From NCBI GenBank assembly GCA_002007465.1, contig LNAC01000031.1, positions 6,422,069 through 6,486,068 on the forward strand: DNA of 64,000 nucleotides. Direction: 5' to 3'. The stretch comes from Ailurus styani. Its lineage: Eukaryota > Chordata > Mammalia > Carnivora > Ailuridae. Both the position numbers and the translations under genes were made by a program. Of the stretch, positions 47,736 through 57,995 are shown piece after piece; position 1 is the stretch's first letter, and every line of letters starts with the position of its first letter. Below the pieces are notes generated by a model, which did not search any database, was not told the DNA's origin, and worked only from the letters and a program-made list of their open reading frames with translations.

Positions 47736-48734
47736 GGATTTTGTTATATTCTTTAAAGAATTTTGGATTTTATTCCAGCATGCAATTAAATTACTTGGGA
47801 TCAGTTTCATATGTTTGTGGTTTGCTTCTGAACTTTGTTACAGTTTCCAGAGAAGCCTTTATTCTAGCTGTTAGTCTCACTAACTTAAATTTGCTGTTAG
47901 TCTCAATGCAAATGCTACTGATACTTCATGTGTTATGTTGTCTCTCCACTCTGGCCTTTATGAACTCTTCTTAGCTCAATGTGACTGTGGGAATTGTTTG
48001 ATGTGTTGTTTTTTGGTGTTTCTTTCCTTTGCCTTGGGGAGTTTGACTTTATGTGTATGCAGATCAATATTCAGCCAAAGATTTGAGGAGATCCTCTGTA
48101 CATCTTCAGAGCTCTCTTTCTTTTTAGCTCCCTCCTGCCCCACATATTCTAGCTGTGTCAGATTACCCAGATGCCTTTCTGTCTGTCTCTTAAGCTAACT
48201 GCTGAAGGCCCTGTTTGCATTCCCTGTCTCTGCTCTTACACCTGGAAAATGCTTCCAGGCAGTAAGGGCAACTGGAGGGCTCAACTAGTTTGTTTTCTTT
48301 CTTTCAGTAATTGTAGTTCTATTCTGTGTGTTACCCACTTTCTGAAAACTTATTTTATGTTTTTTATTCAGTTTTCTAATATTTCCAATTATAGGGTAAT
48401 TTCCATTTGCAGTTAATCCTTCATAGGTGGAAGTAAAAGTCCTTGTCAAATTGTTTTAAGAGTTTTGTTAATGTTCTTCAAAAGTAACTATGTTATCATT
48501 ATTTTGTACTTTTGATAAGAATATCTGTGAATTTTAATAAAGTTTTAATGTATCGTATACTATAGTATAGTTAATTGCCTTAAAACAGTATATTTTTTAA
48601 TAGAAACAGTTTTTAGTTATCTTTATAATTGAAGACAAGACATGGTATGCATTATATAAAACACTAGGTAATTTTAAAGTAATTTCCAGGGATCTTTGGA
48701 ATGGATTATGTGATTTTTTTAAAAATTCATAACC

Positions 48735-48872
48735 AGTCTTTATATATATATATAATATATATATATTTTTATGTTATGTTGGGCACTATACAGTATGTCG
48801 TTAGTTTTTGATGCAGTGTTCCAAGATTCATTGTTAAATATAACACCCAGTGCTCCATGCAATCAGTAAAAT
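48735..48872 (-). mobile_element. Very short L1 3' end, antisense
   Basis: AT-rich tail region (TATATATATATATAATATAT), then ATGTTATGTTGGGCACTATA, TCGTTAGTTTTTGATGCAGT, GATTCATTGTTAAATATAAC and CCCAGTGCTCCATGCAAT. The last segments match 49640-49685 of the L1 copy at 49588. It retains only about 140 bp of 3' end. Confidence 0.85.
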
Positions 48873-49181
48873 TACCTTTCAGTTGTGTACATACATGTCA
48901 ACAAAGTCCCTTCAGAAACTTCAGCCATATGTAGAGGACTCACCCTCAAGTGTGCTTAATCATGTCAAAATTATGTATTGATTAAGTTAATTTTTAAATT
49001 ACTTTGTATTGGCTGAGCACACCCCAGGTGTTTGGTAGGGAAAAGAGAAATATGATTCTGAAATGTGTTCAACGGTAGGGAGAAGCCAATTTAGAAGTAA
49101 AATTTGTTGTAGTCAGAATCAAGAAATGACTATATATTATACTTTTAGTTCACCAAGAATTCTATGCTGTCAGTTATCTTC
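48873..49181. other. Unique noncoding stretch
   Basis: No repeat or gene recognised. Confidence 0.5.
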
Positions 49182-49196
49182 AAAAACCTTCTAAAA

Positions 49197-49394
49197 GGGC
49201 GCCTGGGTGGCTCAGTGGGTTAAAGCCTCTGCTTTCGGCTCAGGTCATGATCTCAGCGTCCTGGGATCGAGGCCCGCATCGGGCTCTCTGCTCAGCAGGG
49301 AGCCTGCTTCCTCCTCTCTCTCTGCCTGCCTCTCTGCCTACTTGTAATCTCTCTCTCTGTGTCAAATAAATAAATAAAAAATCTTTAAAAAAAA
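49197..49394 (+). mobile_element. CAN SINE, sense, youngest-looking copy
   Basis: Near-consensus: GGGCGCCTGGGTGGCTCAGT, the CTTTCGG variant, CAGCGTCCTGGGATCGAGGC with CpGs retained, CTGCCTGCCTCTCTGCC, AAATAAATAAATAAAAAATC and a long A run. Perfect 15-bp TSD AAAAACCTTCTAAAA at 49182-49196 and 49395-49409. Confidence 0.97.
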
Positions 49395-49587
49395 AAAAAC
49401 CTTCTAAAAAACTTTTGTAAATTAGATTTAGATAGTCTTCTTAATATGGTTGCCAGGTTGTCAACATTACGTTAATCAACTCAGATTTCCAATTTGTTCC
49501 TGTTTTGTTAAAATGGAGTAATTGGTGGTTTTGTCTTAACTAGGCATATTCTTTTCTTGTTTGTATTTGTATCTTTTTATATTTTAA

Positions 49588-50130
49588 ATTTTCATTTTAT
49601 TTATTTATTTTTTTTTCCCACAAATTTTTTTTTTCAGTGATCCAGGATTCATTGTTTATGCACCACACCCAGTGCTCCATGCAATACAGGCCCTCCTTAA
49701 TACCCACCACCAAGGTCACCCATCCCCCCACCCCCCTCTGCTCCATAACCCTCAGTTTGTTTCTCAGAGTCCACAGTCTCTCATGGTTCATCTCCCCCTC
49801 TGATTTACCCCAATTCACTTTTCTTTTCCTTTTCCTAATGTCCTCCATGTTATTCCTTATGCTTCACAAGTAAGTGAAACCATATGATAATTGACTTTCT
49901 CTGCTTGACTTATTTCACTCAGCATAATCTCCTCCAGACCTGTCCATGTTGATACAAAAGTTGGGTATTCATCATTTCTGATGGCTGCGTAATATTCCAT
50001 TGTATATATGGACCACATCTTCTTTATCCATTCGTCTGTTGAAGGGCATCTGGGTTCTTTCCAGTTTGGCGATTGTGGACTTTGCTGCTATGAATATTGG
50101 GGTACATATGGCCCTTCTTTTCACTACATC
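49588..50130 (-). mobile_element. Younger L1 nested in the tail of another L1, antisense
   Basis: Flanked by near-identical TGTATCTTTTTATATTTTAA (about 49568-49587) and TGTATCTTTTATTATTTTAA (50131-50150). Contains CAGTGATCCAGGATTCATTG, CCCAGTGCTCCATGCAATAC, ACCCTCAGTTTGTTTCTCAG and reversed ORF2 end CATCTTCTTTATCCATTCGT. Confidence 0.88.
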
Positions 50131-50567
50131 TGTATCTTTTATTATTTTAATTACAGGTAGTTAATAAACAGTTTTATATTAGTTTCAGGTGTATACAACA
50201 CAGTGATTCAATACTTCCAGACATAATCCTGTGCTTATCAGGACAAGTACCTCAACTACCCATCCTCCCACCCAATTCCCCTCTGATAACCATCAGTTCT
50301 TTATAATTAAGAGTCTGTTTCTTCATTTCTTTCTCTCTCTCTCTCTTATTTTTTTCCCTTTCCTTATTTGTTTTGTTTCTTAAATTCCACATATGAGTGA
50401 AATTATATGGTATTTATCTTTCTCTGACTGACCTCTTTTGCTTAGCATTATACTCTCTAGCTCTATCCATGTCATCGCACATGTCAAGATTGCATTCTTC
50501 TGTATGGCTGAATAATATCCCATTGTGTATATGTATGTACACACACCATCTCTTCTTTATCCATTCA

Positions 50568-50891
50568 TCAATTGATGGACAGTTGGGCTTCTTTCATATT
50601 GTAAATAATGCTGCTATAAATATAAGGGTGCTTGTATCCCTTTGAGTTAGTGTTCTTGCATCTTTGAGTAAATACCCAGTAGTACAGTTGCTGGATCATA
50701 AGGTAGCTATGTGTTTTACTTCTTGAAGAACTTTCATACTGTTTTCCACAATGGCTGCCCCCGTTTGGATTCCTACCAATGGGTGTTCTTCTTTCTCCAC
50801 ATTCTTGCCCACACCTGTTGTTGCTTATGTTGTTGATTTTAGCCATTCTGACAGGTAGGAGGTAATATCTCATTGTGGTTTTGATGTGCAT
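50568..50891 (-). pseudogene. L1 ORF2 fragment, decayed
   Basis: The 107-codon antisense frame starts [20 protein letters not shown], which is the ORF2 '[17 protein letters not shown]' block. It then drifts through a shifted frame (CGQECGERRTPIGRN) and ends with KGYKHPYIYSSIIYNMKEAQ. Frameshifted and truncated. Confidence 0.85.
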
Positions 50892-50953
50892 TTATTTCCC
50901 TGATGAGTGATGATGAACATCTTTTCATGTGTTTTTGCCCAACTAGGAATATT

Positions 50954-51856
50954 TTTTTAAGTAACTGGACTATCATCTTCTTGAAAATATTTGCTAGATT
51001 ATCACATTCACTAGTGACAGATACAGGTAGAAGATCATAAATGCAGTCACTTCCTTAGTGTTAGAAACCACAAAGATCAGCTTTAAAAATTGTTTTACAG
51101 AACATTAATGTCCTATAATATGTTAAGTGGTTTGTTAAAAGAGTTCCATTGTTAAAGAATTTTGGGAAACATTGCTTCCTATATTTCTTCCTATATTTTG
51201 TTCTATAAATCTTATAGTAAAGAGACCAGTTTGATTTTGTTTAACTCAACATTTCCCAGAGTTATTTGACTACCATTTCTAATCACTTCTATCCATGAAC
51301 ACCTCATTACACCTCTTGGGACACTACATCTCTTGAGAACACAATTTTGGAAATGCTGCCTAGATGGTGGTGCTATATCTCATTCAGTTACACTATAGCT
51401 ATATCTGGATGTGTGGAGTTAAAAAAATTTTAAAGAAAAGTTGGTTGAGAGTTTGGAAATATTTTGCCAGCTGAAGACTTTGAGCCAAATTAGTAATTTT
51501 GAAGTACAGGTTTTATGAGCAACTTTCTCTCTTCAAAATAAGGGTGTTTCAAAGTGTTATAAAACCAAACCTCATAAGCCATCTTACAGAAGAGCCAACT
51601 CTTATAAAAAAATAAACTTTTGATGAGAAAATTATAAATGAGAAACACATGAAATAATTGCTTTCGAAATATACATAGAGCATATAAATTTTGAGAAATG
51701 GATTAAGATAAACTTTGACCAAATGTGTTTTGGGTTTTGCTAAATTCAGACATTAAAAAGTTTAGGATATGTATGTTCCTCAGAAAAAGTCATCCATTTC
51801 TAAATTAAAATTCCAGAAAAGAGTTATATAAAATGAATATTTGTGTTTAGAATGTG
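50954..51856. other. Unique noncoding stretch
   Basis: No repeat or gene recognised. Confidence 0.5.
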
Positions 51857-51869
51857 CTTCACAGATATT

Positions 51870-52088
51870 TTTAAATTTTTTAAAAAAGATTTATTTATTT
51901 ATTTTAGAGAGAGGTGGGGTAGGGACACAGGGAGAGGGTGTGAAAAACTCAAGCAGACTCCCCACTGAGTGTGGAGCCTGATGTGGACCTTGATTTCATG
52001 ACCCGGAGATCTCGTGACCCCGAGATCATGACCTGAGCTGAAACCAAGAGTCAGGCACTCAACTGACTGAGCCACCCAGGTGCCCCAA
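51870..52088 (-). mobile_element. CAN SINE with internal duplication, antisense
   Basis: TTTATTTATTTATTTTAGAG tail, AAGCAGACTCCCCACTGAGT body, GAGCCACCCAGGTGCCCC head. A small repeat of the GACCCxGAGAT(C) motif at about 52001-52028 lengthens the head region. TSD CTTCACAGATATT (51857-51869) and CTTCACAGATCTT (52089-52101). Confidence 0.94.
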
Positions 52089-52270
52089 CTTCACAGATCT
52101 TGATATGCTGCAAAGCAAGTTTTTTGAGGTTACTAGTCTATCACAACACTTTTAATGGTCTATCAGAATTATCTGCTGAAATTCTAGGTTGGACCACTAA
52201 TCTCCCTAAAATATAGATATGATATTTTGTCTTTTATTTATTTTTGTTGATGCACAGAGAAGGGTCTTTA

Positions 52271-52468
52271 TTTTTTTAAAGATTATTTATTTATTTATTT
52301 GACAGAGAGAGAGATCACAAGTAGGCAGAGAGGCAGGCAGAGAGAGAGGAGGAAGCGGGCTCCCTGCTGAGCAGGAAGCCCAATGCAGGCCTTGATCCCA
52401 GGACCCTGAGATCATGACCTGAGCCGAAGGCAGAGGCTCTAACCCACTGAGCCATCCAGGCGCCCAAA
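52271..52468 (-). mobile_element. CAN SINE, antisense, mustelid-type
   Basis: TTATTTATTTATTTGACAGA tail, AGGCAGAGAGGCAGGCAGAG, CGGGCTCCCTGCTGAGCAGG, GAGCCATCCAGGCGCCC head. TSD AAGGGTCTTTA at 52260-52270 and 52469-52479, ten of eleven matching exactly or better. Confidence 0.95.
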
Positions 52469-52479
52469 AAGGGTCTTTA

Positions 52480-53398
52480 AAAAGATGTTTCCTTATGTGT
52501 TTCCACTCTAGCATTTCATATTTGGTCTTAGTACACAACTTCAATAGGTATTTCTTTGTTCATGCACAACAGTAACCAGTAATGCCAGCAGGCCTCTGGA
52601 AGTAGAATTTCTTAGGTTGTGTTTGCTTTGCTGGATTCAAAGCAGTAGAGCAGAAAATACTGTAATTCTCTAGAAATACTTGCTCTTGCTTTTTATGAAG
52701 TGTAAGATTTATAGTAAAGTTGTTATAATGTGAGATTTATAATAAATTGTAATTGATAAGTTTCAATAATCATAGTACCTTGTTATTATCTCTCAAATAA
52801 AGGTGAATAAATGTTAGGTTTAATAAACACATTAGGAGGTGACCATTAGGAAAAGATAGTTAATGAATGGTTTGGTGTTAGTATTTTACAAGGTTAAAAC
52901 ACGTTTCATACTGAGTTATTGTAGTAACAAAGGAGAAACCTAAGGTGATCTACATTGTGGGTGTATCTAAGTCTTAACAATTATATCAAATATTTGGAGG
53001 GTTAGTTGAAAGAAAGAGAATATTTTGGTAAATATAGACTCTGTTCAGATTTAATGAGAGCTTTTGGCATGGTCTACTTTATGATGCTTACAAGAAATGA
53101 GGGTAATCTAGCTTTATAATAACCCATTATTTTCAAGAAGCCCTGGGTAAATTTTACTGTCTGTCATGAATATGCTTGTTTACATATTGTAGTTTCAGGA
53201 AACACTAATTCTTATTGAATCCTAGTTTTCTAGTGTGTAGAATTGCTCCCTTAAATATTTTATATAAGTCATTTTTAAAATCCTAATTTTATATCCATTT
53301 ATGTAGCAGCAATAAAAGTTTTTATAGAATATATTTGTGTATACTAGAGTCCTTCCAATATTTTTCTACTTGTAGAAGTGTTTGTTATCAGCTGCCTG
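52480..53398. other. Unique noncoding stretch
   Basis: No repeat or gene recognised. Confidence 0.5.
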
Positions 53399-53403
53399 CC
53401 TGC

Positions 53404-53544
53404 TGTGATGGTTAATTTTATGTGTCAACTTGACTGGGTCACAAAGTGCCCACATATGTGGTCAAACATTATTCTGGGTGTGTCTGTGAAGTTTTTTTTG
53501 GTTGAGATTAACATTTGAATTGTTAGACTGGGTAGAGAAGATTG
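53404..53544 (+). mobile_element. ERVL-type solo LTR, 5' half
   Basis: Starts TGTGATGGTTAATTTTATGT, then CAACTTGACTGGGTCACAAA and AACATTATTCTGGGTGTGTC, a wording typical of an MLT2-like ERVL LTR (name from memory). It breaks at 53544 where an L1 inserted; the 3' half resumes at 57115. No internal retroviral genes are present. Confidence 0.8.
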
Positions 53545-53798
53545 TTGTCTTTTTTTTAAATAACAAAATTGATAAACTGTTAGCCTGACTCATCAAAAAA
53601 AGAAGAGAGGACTCAAGTAAATAAAATCAGAAATGAAGGAGGACAAATAACAACTGACACCACAGAAAAATAAAAAGGATTATAAGAGAATGTTAAGAAA
53701 AATTATATGCCAACAAATTGGACAACCTAGAATAAATGGATGAATTCCTAGAAACATTACCTTCCAAAACTGAATCAGGAAAAATGATAATTTTTGTC

Positions 53799-53837
53799 AT
53801 TCCATTGCTAATAATTAGTGATTATTAGCAATGGAAT
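53799..53837. repeat. Perfect inverted repeat (17-bp arms, 5-nt loop) inside L1
   Basis: ATTCCATTGCTAATAAT (53799-53815), loop TAGTG, then ATTATTAGCAATGGAAT (53821-53837), its exact reverse complement. The right arm continues into recognisable L1 ORF2 sequence (TTGAATCAGTAATC), whereas the left arm has no counterpart in normal L1 at this place. Confidence 0.97.
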
Positions 53838-55077
53838 TGAATCAGTAATCAAAAAACTCCCAGCAAACAAAAGTCTAGGCTTTGATGGCTACTTAGGTGA
53901 ATTCATTCAAACATTTAAAGGAGAGTTAATACCTGTCCTTCTCAAACTATTACCAATAGTAAAAGATGAAGCAAAGCTTCCAAATTTCTTCTGTGAGGCT
54001 TGTGTTACCCTAAACCAGATAAATACACTACAAAAACAAAACAAAACAAAACTCAGGCTAATACTGATGAACATAGATGCAAAAATCAAAATATGAGCAA
54101 ACCAAATGCAACAGTCCATTAAAAAATCATTCACTATAATTAGGTGGGATTTTTTTCCAGAATAAAGGCATATTCAATATTCACAAGTCAATGTGACACA
54201 TTACATCAATAAGAAAAAGGATAGAAACCATATAATCATATCAATAGAAGCAGAAAAAGCACTTGGCAAAGTACAACATCCATTCATGATAAAAACTCTC
54301 AACGAAGTAGGTTTAGAGGGAACATATGTCAACATAATAAAGGCCACATATGAAAAACTCACAACTAACATTTTCCTCAGTGGTGAAAAACAAAAAGCTT
54401 TTCCTCTAAAGTGAGGAACAAGACAAAGGTGTCTACTTGCACCATTTTTATTCAGCATAGTACTAGAAGTCCTAGCCATAGCAATCAGACAAGAAAAAAG
54501 TAATAAAAGGCTTGCAGATTGGTAAGGAAGAAGTAAAACTCACTATTTGCAGATGACATTATACTATTATAGAAAACCTTAAAGAAATCACCAAAAAAAC
54601 TCCTCAAAATGATAAATGAATTCAGTCAAGTAGTAGAATACAATTAGTATATGTAAATCTTTTGCATTCCTATTAACTAATAATGAATTAGCAGGAAGAG
54701 AAATTAAAAAACAATCCCAGTTACCATTGCACCAAAAATAATAAAATATCTGGGAATAAATTTAACCGAAGAGGTGAAACATATGTATTCTGAAACCTAT
54801 AAAATATTGATGAAAGAAATTGAAGATGAAACAAACAAATGGAAAGATTCCATTTTCAGGGATTGGAAGAACCAATATTGTGAAAATGTCCATGCTACCA
54901 AAACCAGTCTATAGAGTTAATGCAATTGCTACCAAAATAACAACATTTTCCACAGAACTAGAACAAATTTTCCTAAAATTTGAATGGAACCACAAAAGAC
55001 CATCAATAGCCAAGGCAATCTTGAGAAAGAGGAACAAAGGTGGAAGGACCACAATTCCAGATTTCAAGATATACTAG
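53818..55077 (+). pseudogene. L1 ORF2 reverse-transcriptase region, broken
   Basis: Three frames carry recognisable RT blocks. 53818-54096 has IKKLPANKSLGFDGYLGEF. 54193-54414 has the motif A region [20 protein letters not shown], where the usual catalytic Asp of ISIDAEKAF is Glu, followed by [20 protein letters not shown]. About 54541-54570 encodes LFADDIILL, the ADD catalytic motif, still present. 54820-55077 has [18 protein letters not shown] and [10 protein letters not shown]. Stops and frameshifts separate all of them. Confidence 0.9.
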
Positions 55078-55104
55078 ACAGCTGTAGTAATTGAAACAAT
55101 ATGG

Positions 55105-55295
55105 TGATGCACCTGGGTGGCTTTATCAATTAAGCATCTGCGTTTGGCTCAGGGATCTTAGGGATCCTGGGATCAAGCACCGTGTCAGGTTCCGTGCTCA
55201 GTGGGGAGTCTGCTTCTCCCTCTCCTTCTGCCCCTCCCCACTGCTTTTGTGCTCTTGCTCTCTCTCAAATAAATAAATAAAATTAAAAAAAAATT
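55105..55295 (+). mobile_element. CAN SINE nested in L1, sense
   Basis: Head GATGCACCTGGGTGGCTTTA (diverged), CCGTGCTCAGTGGGGAGTCT body, AAATAAATAAATAAAATT tail. TSD AACAATATGGT (55094-55104) and ACCAGTATGGT (55296-55306). It sits in the ORF2 thumb sequence. Confidence 0.93.
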
Positions 55296-55860
55296 ACCAG
55301 TATGGTACTGGCACAAAAATAGACACCTAGATCAACAGAACAAAATAGAGAGTCCAGAAACAAACCCATGATTATATAATCAATCTATGACAAAGGAGGC
55401 AAGAATATGCAGTGGGAAAAAGATAGTCTCTTCAGCAAATGGTATTGAGAATACTGGACAGCTACACAAAAAAGAATGAAACTGGACTATTTTCTTACAC
55501 CATACACAAAAAATAAACTCAAAGTGAATTAAAGACCTAAATATAAGACCTGAAACTGTAAAATCTTGGAAGAGAGCACAGGCAGTAATTTCTCTGACAT
55601 CGGCTGTAGCAACATTTTTCTAGTTATGTCTTCTGAGGCAAGAGAAAAAAAAAGCAAAAATAAACTGTTCAGACTACATCAAAATAATAAGCTTCTACAG
55701 AACAAAGGAAACAATCAACAAAACTAAAAGAGAACATACTGAATGGGGGAAGATATTTGTAAATGTCATATCCAATAAAGGATTAGTATCCAAAATATTT
55801 AAAGAACCTATACAACTCAACACCCAAAGAAACCAAATAATCTAACTAAAAATGGTCAGA

Positions 55861-56072
55861 AGGTGCCTGGGTGGCTCAGTCAGTTAGGTAACTGACTCTT
55901 GATTTTGGCTCAGGTCATGATTTTAGGATCATGAGATTGAGCCTTGAGCTGGGCTTTGCACTCTCAGTGGGGAGTCTGCTTGAGACCCTATCTCCCTCTC
56001 CTTTAGCCCCTCTCCCCACTCATGTGCACTCTCTCTGTCAAATAAATAAATCGTAAAAAAAAAAAGGGGGGG
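55861..56072 (+). mobile_element. CAN SINE nested in L1, sense
   Basis: Head AGGTGCCTGGGTGGCTCAGT, GTCAGTTAGGTAACTGACTC-like region, CTCTCAGTGGGGAGTCTGCT body, AAATAAATAAATCGTAAAAA tail then a G9 run. Flanking GGTCAGA and GGCAGAA are the probable short TSD. Confidence 0.92.
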
Positions 56073-56224
56073 GGCAGAACACATGAACAGATGTTTCTCC
56101 AAAGAAGACATACAGATGGCCAACAGACGTGTGAAAAGACGCTCAGCATCACTAATCATCAGGGAAATGCAAGTCAAACCAGAATAAGATATCGCCTCAC
56201 ACCTGTCAGAGAGGCTAAAATCAG

Positions 56225-56417
56225 GGGTGCCTGGGTGACTCAGTCAGTAAAGCATCTGTCTTTGGCTCAGATCATGATCCCTGAGTCCTGGGATCTAGCC
56301 CTGCATCGGGTTCCCTGCTCAGTGGGGAGCCTGCTTCTCCCTGTCATTCTGTTGCTCCCCCTACTTGTGTTCTCTCTCTCTATTAAATAAGTAAATAAAA
56401 TAAATCTTAAAACAAAA
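56225..56417 (+). mobile_element. CAN SINE nested in L1, sense
   Basis: Head GGGTGCCTGGGTGACTCAGT, GGTTCCCTGCTCAGTGGGGA body, AAATAAGTAAATAAAATAAA tail. Perfect 12-bp TSD GGCTAAAATCAG at 56213-56224 and 56418-56429 within ORF2. Confidence 0.95.
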
Positions 56418-57114
56418 GGCTAAAATCAGAAACACAAGAAAGGACAAGTGTTGGTGAGGTCGTGGAGAGAAAGGAACCCTCATGCACTGTTTTTGGGAAT
56501 GCAAATATGGTACAAATATTGTGGAAAACAGTATAGAGGTTCCTCAAAAAATTAAAAATAAGATTACCATATGATCTAGTAATCCCTCTACTGGGTGTTT
56601 ACACAAAGAATATAAAAACACTAATTTGAAAAGATATATGCACCTCTATTTTTATTGCAGCATTATTTACAATAACCTATATAGAGCAGCAACTCAAGTG
56701 TTCATCAACAGATGTGTACATATATATACACATGTTTATGTGTATATATGTGATGGAATATTAGCCATAAAGTTAAATTTTGCCAATTGCAGCAACATGA
56801 ATGGATCTAGAGGGTATAATGCTAAGTAAAATAAGTCAGAGAAAGACAAACACCGCATGAATTTATTCATGTGGAATTTAAGAAACAAAAACAAGAAATA
56901 AAAAAAAGAGAAAACAGACTTCTAAATACAGAGAACAAATGTAGTTGTCAGAGGGTAGGTTGGTGGAGATATGGGTGAAATAGAGAAAGGGGATTAAGAG
57001 TACAGTTATCTTGATGAGCACTAAGTAATGTATAGAATTGTTGAATCACTATATTGTACACCTGGAATTAGTATAATACTGTATGGTAATTAGATTTGAA
57101 TAAGGAAAAGATTG

Positions 57115-57461
57115 CTTTCCCCAATTTAGGTGGGCCTCATCTAATCAGGTAAAGATATGAATAGAACTAAAAAGTGTGTAAGAGGGAGCTCTTCTGCTCG
57201 AATGCTTAATCTGGCACTTAGATCTTTTGGGTCTCAAACCTGCTGGCTTTCAGACTAAAACTTATACCATTGGCCCTTCTGTTTCTTAGGCCTTTGGACT
57301 TGGATTGGAACTATACTATTGGCTCTCCTGAGTCTGTGGCTTGATGACTACAGATCTTGGGACCTTTCAGCTTCTATAATCACATGAGCCAACTCCTTAT
57401 TTTAAATCTTTTTTCTCTCTCGTTTAGTGGTTCCATTTTTTGGAGAAACCGGACTAATATA
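57115..57461 (+). mobile_element. ERVL-type solo LTR, 3' half
   Basis: Continues the LTR begun at 53404: GGTGGGCCTCATCTAATCAG, ATGACTACAGATCTTGGGAC, ATCACATGAGCCAACTCCTT and the end GGAGAAACCGGACTAATATA. Possible 5-bp LTR TSD CCTGC (53399-53403) and TCTGC (57462-57466), the length expected for ERVL. No polyadenylation signal AATAAA survives intact. Confidence 0.8.
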
Positions 57462-57551
57462 TCTGCTTTCCTGTCTATTGGATTAAGCCTAGAATAGAGC
57501 TATGCAAGTAGTATACTTATGCTATCAGGTTGTTATTAAGAGTTGAATTTC

Positions 57552-57718
57552 GTGAGAGCTGGGGGGAAGGGGTGGAAGGAGAGGGAGAGAGAATCTTAAG
57601 CAGGCTCCACCCCCAGCAGAGACCCTGACATGGGGCTTGATCTCATGGCCCTGAGATCATAACCTGAGCCAAAATCAAGAGTTGGATATTTAATCAACTG
57701 AGCCACCCGTCATGTCCC
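57552..57718 (-). mobile_element. CAN SINE, diverged, antisense
   Basis: GAGGGAGAGAGAATCTTAAG, AGGCTCCACCCCCAGCAGAG, TCATGGCCCTGAGATCATAA, TCAACTGAGCCACCCGTCAT. The T-rich tail has decayed to TTGAATTTCG. TSD not found. Confidence 0.85.
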
Positions 57719-57995
57719 ATCACTATTGAGAATAGATGAAGAGAATGGGCCATGAGATTAGTCATTTTCTTTGTGAAACTGAATATACTGCATTTAATAA
57801 CAGTTTTAAGTATACTGAAAACCATTAAAATGCTCTTAAATTTTTTTTCACCCTATGAAAGCAATTTTGGTCAATCTTGTCGGGTGATTTTGGAGCTCTA
57901 GGAACAGAAAGCCAAGGAGGCTTATTTGGTTTATTAATGTTCTAAAAGGAAGTGCTGTTTTATTTTAGAAGTTGTAGTGAAATCTCTGTTATAGG

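Larger units (their letters stand above)
42815..48445 (-). mobile_element. Near-full-length ancient L1, antisense, with three nested SINEs
   Basis: Left end is the reversed 3' UTR (CCACTTTATTGAGGTATAAA) joined to reversed ORF2 (TTCCCACTAGCAATGTATGA, TTAATTTGCATTTTCCTAATG is the usual low-end landmark). 44.8-45.9 kb has TGAATGTTAAACCAACCTTG and CACATGGACCTGGGATATTC. The reversed 5' part follows from 45.95 kb (GATCTGAAGTCTGCCCTATT, TTCCCCTGGGACTAAATTAC) and ends about AATCCTTCATAGGTGGAAG near 48440. Roughly 5.1 kb of L1 remains after the SINEs are discounted. No frame is intact. Confidence 0.83.
49551..50940 (-). mobile_element. Older L1 insertion, antisense, host of a nested L1
   Basis: TSD AACTAGGCATATT (49538-49550) and AACTAGGAATATT (50941-50953). 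Its T-rich tail occupies 49551-49587. The element resumes after the nested copy at about 50151 with AGGTAGTTAATAAACAGTTT, CAGTGATTCAATACTTCCAG and continues into reversed ORF2 (TTCTTTATCCATTCATCAAT, GATGATGAACATCTTTTCAT). Confidence 0.88.
53545..57107 (+). mobile_element. 5'-truncated L1 inserted in an LTR, sense, with three nested SINEs
   Basis: The 7-bp sequence AAGATTG occurs at 53538-53544 and 57108-57114, exactly at the break in the LTR. The L1 starts in the endonuclease-RT linker/RT region of ORF2 and ends with ATTGTACACCTGGAATTAGT and a weak A-rich tail. CAN SINEs interrupt it at 55105-55295, 55861-56072 and 56225-56417. About 2.9 kb of L1 sequence remains. Confidence 0.9.

Noticed and set aside
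53404..57461. Provirus with internal retroviral genes between two LTRs
   Set aside because: The two LTR pieces are the 5' and 3' halves of one LTR; what lies between is L1 and SINE sequence, not gag, pol or env.
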